Shown here in pieces: positions 25,181 to 35,213 of a stretch of 64,000 nt of DNA. Under the pieces are notes generated by a model that did not search any database, was not told where the DNA came from, and saw only the letters and a program-made list of their open reading frames with translations. This stretch comes from Caballeronia catudaia. GTDB lineage: Bacteria > Pseudomonadota > Gammaproteobacteria > Burkholderiales > Burkholderiaceae. The DNA is taken from the NCBI RefSeq assembly GCF_001544755.2, contig NZ_FCOF02000025.1, forward strand, positions 29,780 to 93,779. The letters are read 5' to 3'. The position numbers were made by a program, and so were the translations under genes. How positions within the stretch are numbered: position 1 is the stretch's first letter; each line of letters begins with the position of its first letter.

Positions 25181-28100
25181 TCAGCCGAGGAAGCGTCGCG
25201 CGTTCTGGAACACGCGCAGCCACGGGCTGCCATCGGTGGTCCAGTCATCGGGCGTCCAGCTCATCTGCACGTTGCGATGCACGCGCTCCATGTGCGGCAT
25301 CAGCACGGTAAAGCGGCCATCGGGCGTCGTCACCGACGTGATGCCTTGCGGCGAGCCATTCGGATTGAACGGATACTGCTCCGTCGCCTGGCCGCGATGA
25401 TCGACGTAACGCATCGCCACGAGCGCCTTCGCCTGATCGCCCTGTTGCGAGAAGTCCGCGAAGCCTTCGCCGTGCGCGACCGCGACCGGAATGCGCGAGC
25501 CTTCCATGCCGGCGAAGAAGATCGACGGCGAACGCTGCACCTCGACGAGCGAGAAGCGCGCCTCGAACTGCTCGGACTTGTTGCGCGTGAACTTCGGCCA
25601 GTTTTCCGCGCCGGGAATGATCGACGCCAGGCTCGACAGCATCTGGCAGCCGTTGCAGATGCCGAGCGCGAAGGTGTCCGGACGTGCGAAGAACGCGGCG
25701 AACATATCGGCGAGTTGCGCGTTGAAGCGGATGGTCTTCGCCCAGCCTTCGCCCGCGCCCAGCACGTCGCCGTACGAGAAGCCGCCGCACGCCACCGCGC
25801 CCGCGAAATCGGCAAGCGTCGCGCGGCCTTCGAGCAGGTCGCTCATGTGGACGTCGTGCGCGTCGAAGCCGGCGCGGTCGAACGCGTAAGCCGTTTCCAA
25901 GTGCGAATTCACGCCCTGCTCGCGCAGGATCGCGACGCGCGGACGCTGGTTCGTCGAGATGAACGGCGCAGCGACGTCTCCGGCGGGATCGAACGTCAGC
26001 ACGGGCGAAATGCCGGGATCGGCCGCGTCGAGCAGCGCGTCGTATTCGGCGTCCGCGCACGCGGGGTTGTCGCGCAGACGCGCGATGCGCCAGCTCACCT
26101 CGCTCCAGGCGCGATGCAGATCGACGCGCGGCGCATCGAAAATCTTCTTCGCGTCGCGATAAATCTCGATCGCGCCGCTCTCGTTCGGCTTGCCGATCAC
26201 ATGCGAGCAGGCCGACAGGCCGTGTTCGCGCAGCGCGCCCAGCACCGCATCGCGATCCGCGGCGCGCACCTGAACCACCGCGCCAAGTTCTTCCGAGAAC
26301 AGCGCGCGCATCGTGCGGTCCTCGCGGCGGCCGCTCGTCTGCTTCGCCCAGTCCTTCGCGTCGCCGTAATCGGATTCGTGCTCGGCGCCGAGCGCCAGCA
26401 TGTCGACGTTCAGCGACACGCCCACGTGACCCGCGAACGCCATTTCGCACACTGTCGCCCAGAGGCCGCCATCGGAGCGGTCGTGGTACGCGAGCAGCTT
26501 GCCATCGGCGTTGAGCGATTGAATCGCGGCGAAAAAACGCTTTAGGTCTTCGGGATCGTCGACGTCGGGCACCGCATCGCCGACCTGCTGCGTCACTTGC
26601 GCGAGGATGCTGCCGCCCATGCGATTGCGTCCGCGTCCGAGATCGATCGCGATCAGCACCGTGTTCGTGTCATGAACGAGCTGCGGCGTCAGATGACGGC
26701 GCACGTCCTCGACCGGCGCGAAGGCGCTGATGATGAGCGACACAGGCGATACGACTTCCTTCGCGACGCCGTCTTGCCATTTCGTGCGCATCGACAGCGA
26801 ATCCTTGCCGACCGGAATACTGATGCCGAGCGCCGGGCACAACTCCATGCCGATCGCCTTCACCGTGTCATACAGCGCGGCGTCCTCGCCCGCGCTGCCG
26901 CACGCGGCCATCCAGTTCGCGGATAGCTTCAGCTTGTTCAGCGATTCGATCGGCGCGGACGCGATGTTCGTCACCGCTTCGCCCACCGCCATGCGGCCGG
27001 ACGCCGGTGCATCGATGACGGCGAGCGGCGTGCGCTCGGCCATCGTCATCGCTTCGCCACGGAATCCGGCGTAGTCCATCGTCGTCACCGCGCAATCCGC
27101 GACGGGCACTTGCCACGGTCCGACGAACTGGTCGCGTGCGGTCGTGCCGCCGACCGAGCGGTCGCCGATCGTGATGAGGAAGGACTTGCTCGCGACTGCC
27201 GGATGCTTCAGCACATCGACCGCGATTTCGGACAATGCCAGACCGGTTACGTCGACAGCTTCGAAACGCGCTGCTTCGCGCTTCACATCGCGATGCATCT
27301 TGGGCGGCTTGCCGAGCAGCACGTCCATCGGCATGTCGACGGGTTCCTGGCCTTCGTTGGCTTCGTCGATCAGCTTCAACTGGCGCTCTTCCGTCGCGAC
27401 GCCGACCACCGCCACCGGGCAGCGCTCGCGCTCGCAGATCGCCTGGAACGCGGGCAGATCGGCGGGCGAGATCGCCAGCACGTAGCGCTCTTGCGCTTCG
27501 TTCGACCAGATTTCGCGCGGCGACAGGCCGCTCTCTTCGAGCGGCACCTTGCGCAGTTCGAAGCGCGCGCCCTTGCCCGCGCCATCGACGAGTTCCGGGA
27601 ACGCATTCGAGATGCCGCCCGCGCCGACGTCGTGAATGGACAGGATCGGATTGCCCTCGCCCATCTGCCAGCACGCGTTGATGACTTCCTGCGCGCGGCG
27701 TTGAATTTCCGGATTGCCGCGCTGGACCGAATCGAAGTCGAGCTCGGCGGTGTTCGCGCCCGTGGCCATCGACGACGCCGCACCGCCGCCCATGCCGATG
27801 CGCATGCCCGGCCCGCCGATCTGGATCAGCAGCGTGCCTGCGGGAAGGTCGAGCTTGTGCGTGTGCTGATCCGAAATATTGCCGATGCCGCCCGCGATCA
27901 TGATCGGCTTGTGATAGCCGCGCACGCGGCCCGCGACGTTCTGCTCGAAGGTGCGGAAATAGCCGCCGAGGTTCGGGCGGCCGAATTCGTTGTTGAAGGC
28001 CGCGGCGCCGATCGGACCGTCGATCATGATCTGCAGCGGCGAAGCGATACGCTCCGGACGGCCATACGGCTCGTGATTGTCCGCGGGATTGCGCGATGCG

Positions 28101-29212
28101 AGCGGCACGGCGCAATCGCGCGCGTTTTCCCATTTCTCGCGCGCATCCGGCAGATCGAGGTTCGACACCGTGAAGCCCACGAGACCGGCCTTCGGACGCG
28201 CGCCGCGGCCTGTCGCGCCTTCGTCGCGGATTTCGCCGCCGGAGCCGGTCGCCGCGCCCGCGAACGGCGCAATCGCGGTCGGGTGATTGTGCGTTTCTAC
28301 CTTCATCAGCGTGTGCGTGAGTTCCACCCGACGCTGATACTGCTCGTCCGTGCCGCGCGGGAACCAGCGCTCGGCCACGCCGCCCTGCATGATCGCCGAG
28401 TTGTCCGAATATGCGACGATCGTGCCTGCGTGATTCAGCTTTTCCGTATTGCGGATCATTGCAAACAGCGACATGTCCTGCTTTTCGCCGTCGATGGTCC
28501 ATTCGCCGTTGAAGATCTTGTGGCGGCAGTGCTCGCTGTTCGCCTGCGCGAACATCATCAATTCGACGTCGGTCGGGTTGCGCTTCAGGCTTTCGAACGC
28601 GTTCACCAGATAGTCGATCTCGTCGTCCGCGAGCGCGAGGCCGAGCTCGGTGTTCGCCGCTTCGAGCGCCTTGCGGCCCACGCCGATGATATCGACGGTC
28701 TGCAAGGGTTTGGCGGGCAGTTCGTCGAAGAGATGCAGCGCGGCATCGCGCGATGCCGCGACGCTTTCGGTCATGCGGTCGTGCAGGGCTTGCGCGACGG
28801 CCGCGCGCGCTTCGTCCGACAGCGCCTTCTTGCCGCCCAGAAAACCGCTTTTCATGGCGACCGAGTACTCGACGCCGCGCTCGATGCGCCGCACTTTGTC
28901 GAGCCCGCAGTGATGTGCGATATCGGTCGCCTTGCTCGCCCACGGCGAAATGGTGCCGAAGCGCGGCACGACCATGAAGGTCTCGACATGGCCGCGCTCT
29001 TTCGATTCCTCGAACGGCGCGCCGTAGTGCATCAGCGCCTCGATGCGGTTCGTGTCGTCGTCCGTGAGCGGTTCCGTCGCGTTGACGAAATGCAGGAACT
29101 GGCCGCGCACGCCGACGATATTCGGGTCGATGCGGGCGAGCTTTTCGAGAATGCGGGTCTGACGGAAATCGGAGAGGGCCGAAGCGCCTGGGAAACACGA
29201 GAAGTGGGCCAT
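25181..29212 (-). CDS. purL: phosphoribosylformylglycinamidine synthase
   Basis: 1343 residues, the large single-chain PurL of Gram-negative bacteria. It makes FGAM from FGAR, glutamine and ATP in purine synthesis. N-terminal PurS-like domain (about 1-150), linker with NSEHCRHKIF (near 225), two AIRS-type synthase halves (KVETHNHPTAIAPF.GAATGSGGEIRDEG near 320) and a C-terminal class I glutaminase (from about 1080), with nucleophile Cys in LGICNGCQML and His/Glu in PHMERVHR. The ATG at 29210-29212 gives MAHFSCFPGASALS; ribosome binding is weak (CACCGTCACA). Confidence 0.97.
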   Translation of the reverse strand: MAHFSCFPGASALSDFRQTRILEKLARIDPNIVGVRGQFLHFVNATEPLTDDDTNRIEALMHYGAPFEESKERGHVETFMVVPRFGTISPWASKATDIAHHCGLDKVRRIERGVEYSVAMKSGFLGGKKALSDEARAAVAQALHDRMTESVAASRDAALHLFDELPAKPLQTVDIIGVGRKALEAANTELGLALADDEIDYLVNAFESLKRNPTDVELMMFAQANSEHCRHKIFNGEWTIDGEKQDMSLFAMIRNTEKLNHAGTIVAYSDNSAIMQGGVAERWFPRGTDEQYQRRVELTHTLMKVETHNHPTAIAPFAGAATGSGGEIRDEGATGRGARPKAGLVGFTVSNLDLPDAREKWENARDCAVPLASRNPADNHEPYGRPERIASPLQIMIDGPIGAAAFNNEFGRPNLGGYFRTFEQNVAGRVRGYHKPIMIAGGIGNISDQHTHKLDLPAGTLLIQIGGPGMRIGMGGGAASSMATGANTAELDFDSVQRGNPEIQRRAQEVINACWQMGEGNPILSIHDVGAGGISNAFPELVDGAGKGARFELRKVPLEESGLSPREIWSNEAQERYVLAISPADLPAFQAICERERCPVAVVGVATEERQLKLIDEANEGQEPVDMPMDVLLGKPPKMHRDVKREAARFEAVDVTGLALSEIAVDVLKHPAVASKSFLITIGDRSVGGTTARDQFVGPWQVPVADCAVTTMDYAGFRGEAMTMAERTPLAVIDAPASGRMAVGEAVTNIASAPIESLNKLKLSANWMAACGSAGEDAALYDTVKAIGMELCPALGISIPVGKDSLSMRTKWQDGVAKEVVSPVSLIISAFAPVEDVRRHLTPQLVHDTNTVLIAIDLGRGRNRMGGSILAQVTQQVGDAVPDVDDPEDLKRFFAAIQSLNADGKLLAYHDRSDGGLWATVCEMAFAGHVGVSLNVDMLALGAEHESDYGDAKDWAKQTSGRREDRTMRALFSEELGAVVQVRAADRDAVLGALREHGLSACSHVIGKPNESGAIEIYRDAKKIFDAPRVDLHRAWSEVSWRIARLRDNPACADAEYDALLDAADPGISPVLTFDPAGDVAAPFISTNQRPRVAILREQGVNSHLETAYAFDRAGFDAHDVHMSDLLEGRATLADFAGAVACGGFSYGDVLGAGEGWAKTIRFNAQLADMFAAFFARPDTFALGICNGCQMLSSLASIIPGAENWPKFTRNKSEQFEARFSLVEVQRSPSIFFAGMEGSRIPVAVAHGEGFADFSQQGDQAKALVAMRYVDHRGQATEQYPFNPNGSPQGITSVTTPDGRFTVLMPHMERVHRNVQMSWTPDDWTTDGSPWLRVFQNARRFLG

Positions 29213-29679
29213 TGTGACGGTGCGTCGATGACGTCTGTGTGCCGCTCGCGCGACGCTCGGTCGCTTTTGCAAATCCAAAATTCGCAAATTCGGATTCGAG
29301 CACGCAATGCGGCGTGAGGCGAAAGGAAGACCGCGATTATAACCCGGATGCGCGTCTCGAAATCGGGCGGACGCTTCGCCCGGGCGCGGTGCGGCGGCAG
29401 CCGTGCGTCGCGCGACGCGCCGTCGCGCATCCCGAAATAGCGCCGGGCAAGGCCGGCCGTGCCGACCTGGGCGGGTTGCGGACCGCGCGCGCCGCGCGGC
29501 CTGCGGTCCCCCGCAAACGATTTTGGCGCTATCATGGCGCGCTTTCTTCGGGTAAGGCGCCTGGCCGTCAGGCCGGCATGCTCGTCGTTTCATCGTATTG
29601 GCGCGCGGCACCGGGCGCTTCCACCCGCGCGTCACGCCGCGCAGCACTGCAATCTCGCGCCTTCGGGCACAAAAAAGTC
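29213..29679. other. divergent intergenic region between purL and the DadA-like gene
   Basis: 467 bases without a convincing gene. A TATAAT box on the minus strand (29336-29341) is a plausible purL -10 element, giving a leader of about 115 bases, but no good -35 is visible. The rest is GC-rich with short inverted repeats such as AATCC...GGATT near 29273. No operator of a known purine regulator was recognised. Confidence 0.4.
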
Positions 29680-30972
29680 ATGGATGTCATCGTCATCGGC
29701 GGAGGAATCGCCGGCATCGCCACCGCCTATCAGCTGCATGCGGCAGGCCACCGCGTTTGCGTGGTCGAGCGCCACGCGACCGTCGCGCAAGGTGCCACCT
29801 ATGGGCAAGGCGGCGCACTGCTGCCCTCGCCGCTCGATGTCTGGTTCGGTCCGACCTTCATGGCGTCGAGCCGCGCGAAGCAAAGCGGCATGGTGGCGAA
29901 GACCGGTTTCGACTCCGCCGCGCGGGATTTCCTCAAGCAACACGCGACGCTGCGCGATCCCGAAGCATTCACTGCGCAGTACGCGCGCCTGCAGCCGCTC
30001 GTCGACATGTCGCGGGGCGTGCTCGCCGGGATCGAAAGCCGTCTCGAACTCGATTTCGAGCAGCGCCGCGGCGTGCTGCACGTATTTCGCCAGCCGCGTG
30101 AGTTCGATGAAGCGCAACCGGCCATCGGCTTGCTCAAGACCTGCGGCGTGCCGCATCGTGTGCTCACACCCGAGGAATGCGTCGAGATCGAGCCGTCCGT
30201 GCCGGACTATCCCGAATTCGCGGGCGCCGTGCTGCTGCCCGAGGAACGCACCGCGAACTGTCCGCTTTTCACCAAGCAACTCAAGCAGACGCTCGAAGAC
30301 GCCGGTGTGCAGTTCCGCATGCATCGCGCGGTCGCGGCGCTGCGTCTCGACGGCGCGCGCGCGGCGGTCGAGCTCGCCGTCGCGAACGAAGGCAGGAAGC
30401 GCAGCGCCGATGTCGAGCTGATCGCCGCCGATGCGATCGTCGTCGCCGCGGGCAGCGGCACGCCGGCGCTCGTCGGCGGGAACAAGCCGGTGGCGTCGCT
30501 GCTCCCGTTGCGCGTGCACACGCTCACCGCGCCCGTCGCCTATGAGGAGCGCGCGCCGCATCTCACCGTCGTCGATTCGACCAAGCGCATCACGATGACG
30601 CGCGTGGGCCAGCGGCTGCGCGTCGGCGGCGCGGGCGTGTTTCAGAGCGCCGCCAAAGCCGACAAGCCGCTCGACGCCACGCTCGCCCGTCGCGCGCTCG
30701 ATCTGCTCGGTCAGGGCACGCACGACTGGATTCCCGGCGCGGCGCGCGTCTCGGCCGCGCGCGCCTGGGACGGCGTGAGGCTGATGACCGCCGACGGATT
30801 GCCGATCGTCGGCGCGACGCGGCATCCACGGCTTTTCGTGAACGCGGCGCACGGCCCGGCAGGCTGGGGCCTCGCGTGCGGGTCTGCTAAAGTGATCGCG
30901 GACCTCGTCTCCGGCGTCACGCCCGATCTTCCCGCCGATACCCTCGCCGCGCTGAGCCCCGAACGCTTCTAG
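29680..30972 (+). CDS. FAD-dependent D-amino-acid dehydrogenase-like oxidoreductase (DadA type)
   Basis: 430 residues. MDVIVIGGGIAGIATAYQLHAAGH is split here as the dinucleotide-binding GxGxxG motif (residues 7-12) followed by an acidic VVERH end. ATYGQGGALLPSP (near 46) and AAHGPAGWGLACGSAKVIADL near the C-terminus are typical of the DadA/DAAO family, which oxidises D-amino acids to 2-oxo acids and feeds electrons to the respiratory chain. Whether it acts on D-alanine or another amine is open; no alr/dadX racemase is adjacent. The ATG at 29680 lacks a strong ribosome site. Confidence 0.88.
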   Translation: MDVIVIGGGIAGIATAYQLHAAGHRVCVVERHATVAQGATYGQGGALLPSPLDVWFGPTFMASSRAKQSGMVAKTGFDSAARDFLKQHATLRDPEAFTAQYARLQPLVDMSRGVLAGIESRLELDFEQRRGVLHVFRQPREFDEAQPAIGLLKTCGVPHRVLTPEECVEIEPSVPDYPEFAGAVLLPEERTANCPLFTKQLKQTLEDAGVQFRMHRAVAALRLDGARAAVELAVANEGRKRSADVELIAADAIVVAAGSGTPALVGGNKPVASLLPLRVHTLTAPVAYEERAPHLTVVDSTKRITMTRVGQRLRVGGAGVFQSAAKADKPLDATLARRALDLLGQGTHDWIPGAARVSAARAWDGVRLMTADGLPIVGATRHPRLFVNAAHGPAGWGLACGSAKVIADLVSGVTPDLPADTLAALSPERF

Positions 30973-31050
30973 CGGATCGTTGCGACGGGCACGATTGCTG
31001 CAAACGCCGGGTTTTCGAACGAATCGCCTTTCGAAACGCCTTCCGCCGCC

Positions 31051-32613
31051 ATGACCGCTGCCCGATCCCCCTACTTCACGCCCAAAGACGATCACCTCGC
31101 GCTCCTGACGCTCGCCGAGCTGCGCGCGCTCGAAGCGCGCGCGGCCGCCGCGCTGCCGCCGCACACGTTGATGGCACGCGCGGGGGCGGCGGCCGCGCAG
31201 TGTCTCATCGACGCCCTGGAACATGATCCCGATTCGCGCGCGCTGCCGGTCTGGCTCGCCGCGGGCCCCGGCAACAACGGCGGCGATGCGCTCGTGATGG
31301 CCGAGCGCCTGCATCGCGCGGGCGTCGCCGTGCGCGTGTGCATGCCGGTCGAAGTCAAGCCCGACGATGCGCGCTGGGCGCTCGAGGCGGCGCGCGCAGC
31401 GGGCGTACCGATCGACGGCGAGCCGCCCGCCTCGTTCGATGGTTTCGGCTGGCTCGTCGACGGCATGTTCGGCATCGGCCTCACGCGGCCGCTCGAAGGC
31501 GTGTTCGCGGAGATGGCCGCACGCATGACGCGCCGTTCGCAGGCATCGGGCCGCGTGCTCGCGCTCGATGTGCCGAGCGGCCTGAACAGCGACACCGGCG
31601 CGCCTGTGAATGGCGGCGAAACGGTGCGCGCAACGGACACCATCACGTTCATCGGTGCGAAACCGGGTCATTTCACGTCGCTCGGCCGAGATCTGACTGG
31701 CCGGCTGTTCGTCGCCACGCTCGACGTCGACGGGAGCACGGCGCCGTCGATCGTGCTCAACGTGCCCGCGCTGTTCGGCGCCTGCATGCCGCCGCGCGAC
31801 AACGCGAGCAACAAGGGCACGTTCGGCTCGATCGCGGTCATCGGCGGCGACACGGGCATGTGCGGCGCGCCGATCCTCGCCGCGCGCATGGCGCTCTTCG
31901 GCGGCGCGGGCAAGGTGCATGTGGCGTTCGTCGGTGAAGGTTTTCCGCCTTACGATCCGCCGCATCCCGAATTGATGCTCCATCGTGCCGACGGCTTCGC
32001 GCTCGACAAAATGGACGCGCTGTCGATCGGCTGCGGCATGGGCAAGAGCGACCACGCGAAGCAGGTGCTCGCCAGCGTGCTGAAGCTCGATATCCCGAAG
32101 CTGCTCGATGCCGACGCGCTCAATCTCATCGCACAGGACGACGCGCTCGCCTCCGAAGTCGCGGCGCGCGGCGCGCAGGGCGATCCGTGCATCCTGACGC
32201 CGCATCCGCTCGAAGCGGCGCGTCTGTTGCAAACCGATGCGAAAGCGGTCCAGGTCGAACGCATCGCCGCCGCGCGCCAGTTGGCCGCGCGCTATGCCGC
32301 CGTCGCGGTGCTGAAGGGTTCAGGCACGGTGATCGCCTCGCCCGATGGCCGCGTCGCGGTGAATCCGACCGGCAACGCCGGACTCGCGACAGGGGGCACC
32401 GGCGACGTGCTCGGCGGATTGATCGGAGCATTGCTCGCGCAGAAGCTGCCGGCTTACGAGGCCGCGCTCGCGGGCGTCTGGCTGCACGGGCTCGCCGCGC
32501 AAACCCTCACCGACGACGGCATCGGCCCGGCGGGACTGACCGCGGGCGAGCTCGCGCCCGCGGTGCGCGCGCTCATCAACCGGCGCTTTTATGCCGAGCA
32601 TGCGCGAAGCTGA
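31051..32613 (+). CDS. nnr: bifunctional NAD(P)H-hydrate repair enzyme (epimerase + ADP-dependent dehydratase)
   Basis: 520 residues. Repairs the damaged cofactors NADHX and NADPHX. The N-terminal YjeF_N epimerase domain (about 20-230) has MARAGAAAAQ, AGPGNNGGDALVMAERL (near 72-88) and the catalytic region DVPSGLNSDTG (near 172). The C-terminal YjeF_C ribokinase-like dehydratase domain (about 250-510) has KGTFGSIAVIGGDTGMCGA, HPLEAARLL, VLKGSGTVIASPDG and the phosphate-binding ATGGTGDVLGGLIGALL (near 449). Domain order and length match the E. coli protein. It precedes pgi by 213 bases with no terminator seen. Confidence 0.96.
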   Translation: MTAARSPYFTPKDDHLALLTLAELRALEARAAAALPPHTLMARAGAAAAQCLIDALEHDPDSRALPVWLAAGPGNNGGDALVMAERLHRAGVAVRVCMPVEVKPDDARWALEAARAAGVPIDGEPPASFDGFGWLVDGMFGIGLTRPLEGVFAEMAARMTRRSQASGRVLALDVPSGLNSDTGAPVNGGETVRATDTITFIGAKPGHFTSLGRDLTGRLFVATLDVDGSTAPSIVLNVPALFGACMPPRDNASNKGTFGSIAVIGGDTGMCGAPILAARMALFGGAGKVHVAFVGEGFPPYDPPHPELMLHRADGFALDKMDALSIGCGMGKSDHAKQVLASVLKLDIPKLLDADALNLIAQDDALASEVAARGAQGDPCILTPHPLEAARLLQTDAKAVQVERIAAARQLAARYAAVAVLKGSGTVIASPDGRVAVNPTGNAGLATGGTGDVLGGLIGALLAQKLPAYEAALAGVWLHGLAAQTLTDDGIGPAGLTAGELAPAVRALINRRFYAEHARS

Positions 32614-32826
32614 CACATTCCCCGCGCGCGGCGCGCCGCGAATCCTTCGTGACGCTTTGCAAGCATCCGTTCACGCATCGTCGCTATACTCTTTTTGATT
32701 CGGGCAACCGCGGCCGCTCAGATGTTTTTCAGTCGCGTTCACCAGACACGACACGCACGGACAGGCAAGCCGAGCCGCAATCGCACGAACGTATTCCTCT
32801 GTCACCTTCAGACTATCGGACCGCTC

Positions 32827-34461
32827 ATGACCCAACACTCGATGCTCAACTCGCTTCCTGCCTGGTCGGCGCTCCAGTCGCATTACGATGCCATCTCCGG
32901 CGAGCGCCTGCGCGACTGGTTCGCGCCGGAAAACGACACCGCGCCCACGCGCGCCGAGCGCCTGACGTTCGAAGGCGGCGGCCTCGCAATCGACTTCTCC
33001 AAGAACCGCGTCAAGGACGAAACGCTCAAGCTGCTCGTCGAGGTCGCGCGGCAGGCCAAGGTCACGGAGCGCCGCGACGCGATGTTCCGCGGCGACATCG
33101 TCAATATCACGGAGCATCGCGCGGTGCTCCATACCGCGCTGCGCGCGCAATCGCCCGATGCGCCGTTCTACGAGCAGGTGCAGAAAGAAAAAGCCAGGAT
33201 GGCCACTTTCTCCGATAAGGTCCGCGACGGCGCGTGGACCGGCTATACCGGCAAGCGCATCCGTCATGTGGTGAATATCGGGATCGGCGGATCGGATCTC
33301 GGGCCGAAGATGGTCGTTCACGCGCTGCATCATCTCGCATCGAAGGAACTCGATACGCACTTCGTATCGAACGTCGACGGCGCGGATCTCTGGAACGTGC
33401 TGCAGCAGGTCGACGCCGAAGAGACGCTCGCGATCGTCGTCTCCAAGACTTTCACGACGCTCGAGACGATGACCAACGCACACTCGATGCGCGACTGGTT
33501 CCTCGAATCGGGCTGTCCCGAAGACCAGCTCGCGAAGCATTTCGTCGGCGTGTCGGCGAATCCGGCCGAGGTCGTGAAGTTCGGCATCGCGAAAGAAAAC
33601 GTGTTCGAAATGTGGGATTGGGTCGGTGGCCGCTACTCGCTGTGGTCGGCGGTCGGTCTGTCGATCATGCTTTCGGTCGGCCCGAAGAATTTCGACGCGC
33701 TGTTGCAAGGCGCAGCCGCGATGGACGAGCATTTCCGCACCGCGCCGCTCGACAAGAACCTGCCCGTGCTGATGGGCATGATCGGCATCTGGTATCGCAA
33801 TTTCTTCGGCTCGCAGAGCGATCTGGTCGCGCCATATTCGCAGGCGCTCAGTCTTCTGTCTTCGTATCTCCAGCAACTGGAGATGGAAAGCAACGGCAAG
33901 TCCGCGCGCCTCGACGGCAAGATGGTCGACTATCCGACCGCCGCGGTGATCTGGGGCGAGCCGGGCACGAACGGTCAGCACGCGTTCTTCCAGATGCTGC
34001 ATCAGGGACCGACGATCATTCCGATCGACTTCATCGCCGTGCTGACGCCGGAGCATCCGCTCGTCGATCATCACGCGAAGCTGCTCGCCAACTGCTTCGC
34101 GCAGAGCGAGGCGTTGATGCTCGGCCGCACGCTCGAAGAAGCGAAGAAGGTGGCGGGTCCGGGCAAGGAAGAACTCGCGACGCATCTGAGCTTCCCCGGC
34201 AACCGTCCGACCACGACGATCATGCTCGACGCGCTCACGCCGCAGACGCTCGGCGCGCTCATCGCGCTCTACGAGCACAAGGTGCTGGTGCAGGGCACGG
34301 TGTGGGACATCAACTCGTTCGATCAGTGGGGCGTGGAGCTCGGCAAGATTCTCGGCAAGGTCGTCGAGGCCGATATCACCGCTGAAACCGCCGATCCGAA
34401 GAAGCACGATTCGTCGACGTCGACGTTGATCGCGCGTGCGCGCAAGGCGTTGAAGCGCTGA
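32827..34461 (+). CDS. pgi: glucose-6-phosphate isomerase
   Basis: 544 residues. Interconverts glucose 6-phosphate and fructose 6-phosphate. The substrate phosphate loop GIGGSDLGPKM (near 155), the signature WDWVGGRYSLWSAVGLS (near 263-280; catalytic Glu near 345 in WGEPGTNGQHAFFQ) and the C-terminal DQWGVELGK (near 500) are intact. The ATG at 32827 gives MTQHSMLNSLPAW; upstream codons in frame do not resemble the family. The 213-base leader holds no clear promoter match. Confidence 0.97.
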   Translation: MTQHSMLNSLPAWSALQSHYDAISGERLRDWFAPENDTAPTRAERLTFEGGGLAIDFSKNRVKDETLKLLVEVARQAKVTERRDAMFRGDIVNITEHRAVLHTALRAQSPDAPFYEQVQKEKARMATFSDKVRDGAWTGYTGKRIRHVVNIGIGGSDLGPKMVVHALHHLASKELDTHFVSNVDGADLWNVLQQVDAEETLAIVVSKTFTTLETMTNAHSMRDWFLESGCPEDQLAKHFVGVSANPAEVVKFGIAKENVFEMWDWVGGRYSLWSAVGLSIMLSVGPKNFDALLQGAAAMDEHFRTAPLDKNLPVLMGMIGIWYRNFFGSQSDLVAPYSQALSLLSSYLQQLEMESNGKSARLDGKMVDYPTAAVIWGEPGTNGQHAFFQMLHQGPTIIPIDFIAVLTPEHPLVDHHAKLLANCFAQSEALMLGRTLEEAKKVAGPGKEELATHLSFPGNRPTTTIMLDALTPQTLGALIALYEHKVLVQGTVWDINSFDQWGVELGKILGKVVEADITAETADPKKHDSSTSTLIARARKALKR

Positions 34462-34477
34462 CGCGGGTGCGTCGTGC

Positions 34478-34513
34478 AAGGCTCGCAGCGTGTTGCGCGT
34501 TGCGGGCCTTTTT
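34478..34513 (+). terminator. terminator of pgi
   Basis: A 10-bp stem AAGGCTCGCA/TGCGGGCCTT with one G-T wobble and a 13-base loop, followed by TTT, 17 bases after the pgi stop. It runs up to the stop codon of the convergent ABC ATPase gene. Confidence 0.75.
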
Positions 34514-35213
34514 ACACGCTCAGGCCGTTGACGAGCCGCCCGGCTTCGATCGTCACCGTGGCGTCGCAACGCTCGGCGAGTTCAGGATCATGCGTGACGA
34601 GTACGAGCGTCGCGCCATTGCGGCGGTTCATCTCGAACATCAAGTCGATGATCGCATAGCCCGTGGCGGCATCGAGACTGCCGGTGGGTTCGTCGGCGAA
34701 GAGCACGGCCGGATGCGTGACGAAAGCGCGCGCGAGCGCGACGCGTTGCTGCTCGCCGCCGGAAAGCAGCTTCGGATAGTGGCTCGTGCGCTGCGAAAGG
34801 CCGACCTGATCGAGCAGCGATCGTGCGCGCGCGGCGATCTCGCCATGCGGCATCTCAGCGCGCAACTCGAGCGGCAGCATCACATTCTCGAGCGCGGTGA
34901 GATGCGGCATCAACTGGAACGACTGAAATACGAAGCCGACGGCGCCGCTGCGCAACGCGGCGCGCTCGTCTTCGTTCAGGCTCGACAGATCCTTGCCCAG
35001 CAGACGAACCGAGCCCTCGCTCGCGCTGTCCAATCCGGCAAGCAGGCCGAGCAATGTCGACTTGCCCGAGCCCGACGCGCCGACGATCGCCACGCTGCTG
35101 CCCTTCGCGATCGACATATCGATCTGATCGAGAATCGTGAGCTCGCCCGTTGCGTCCTTCACCCGCTTGCTTAATCCCCGCACTTCGATGACCGGTTCGA
35201 TATTGTTTTGCAT
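34512..35213 (-). CDS. ABC transporter ATPase, YbbA/LolD-like
   Basis: 233 residues. Complete ABC ATPase: Walker A GASGSGKST (near residue 42), Q-loop in FVFQSFQLMPHLTALENVMLPLELR (near 88-112), signature LLSGGEQQRVALARA (near 145), Walker B VLFADEPTGSLDA (near 168) and H-loop VLVTHD. The MacB/LolD/YbbA-type spacing suggests a mechanotransmission-type exporter ATPase. No permease gene is adjacent; in E. coli ybbA is followed by ybbP and divergent from tesA. The start ATG shares bases with the start of the opposing esterase gene (CATG). Confidence 0.93.
   Translation of the reverse strand: MQNNIEPVIEVRGLSKRVKDATGELTILDQIDMSIAKGSSVAIVGASGSGKSTLLGLLAGLDSASEGSVRLLGKDLSSLNEDERAALRSGAVGFVFQSFQLMPHLTALENVMLPLELRAEMPHGEIAARARSLLDQVGLSQRTSHYPKLLSGGEQQRVALARAFVTHPAVLFADEPTGSLDAATGYAIIDLMFEMNRRNGATLVLVTHDPELAERCDATVTIEAGRLVNGLSV

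Noticed and set aside
29632..32232. An 866-codon minus-strand frame opposite the DadA-like and nnr genes
   Set aside because: It spans two complete, convincing plus-strand genes and has the low-complexity Arg-rich composition of a shadow frame.
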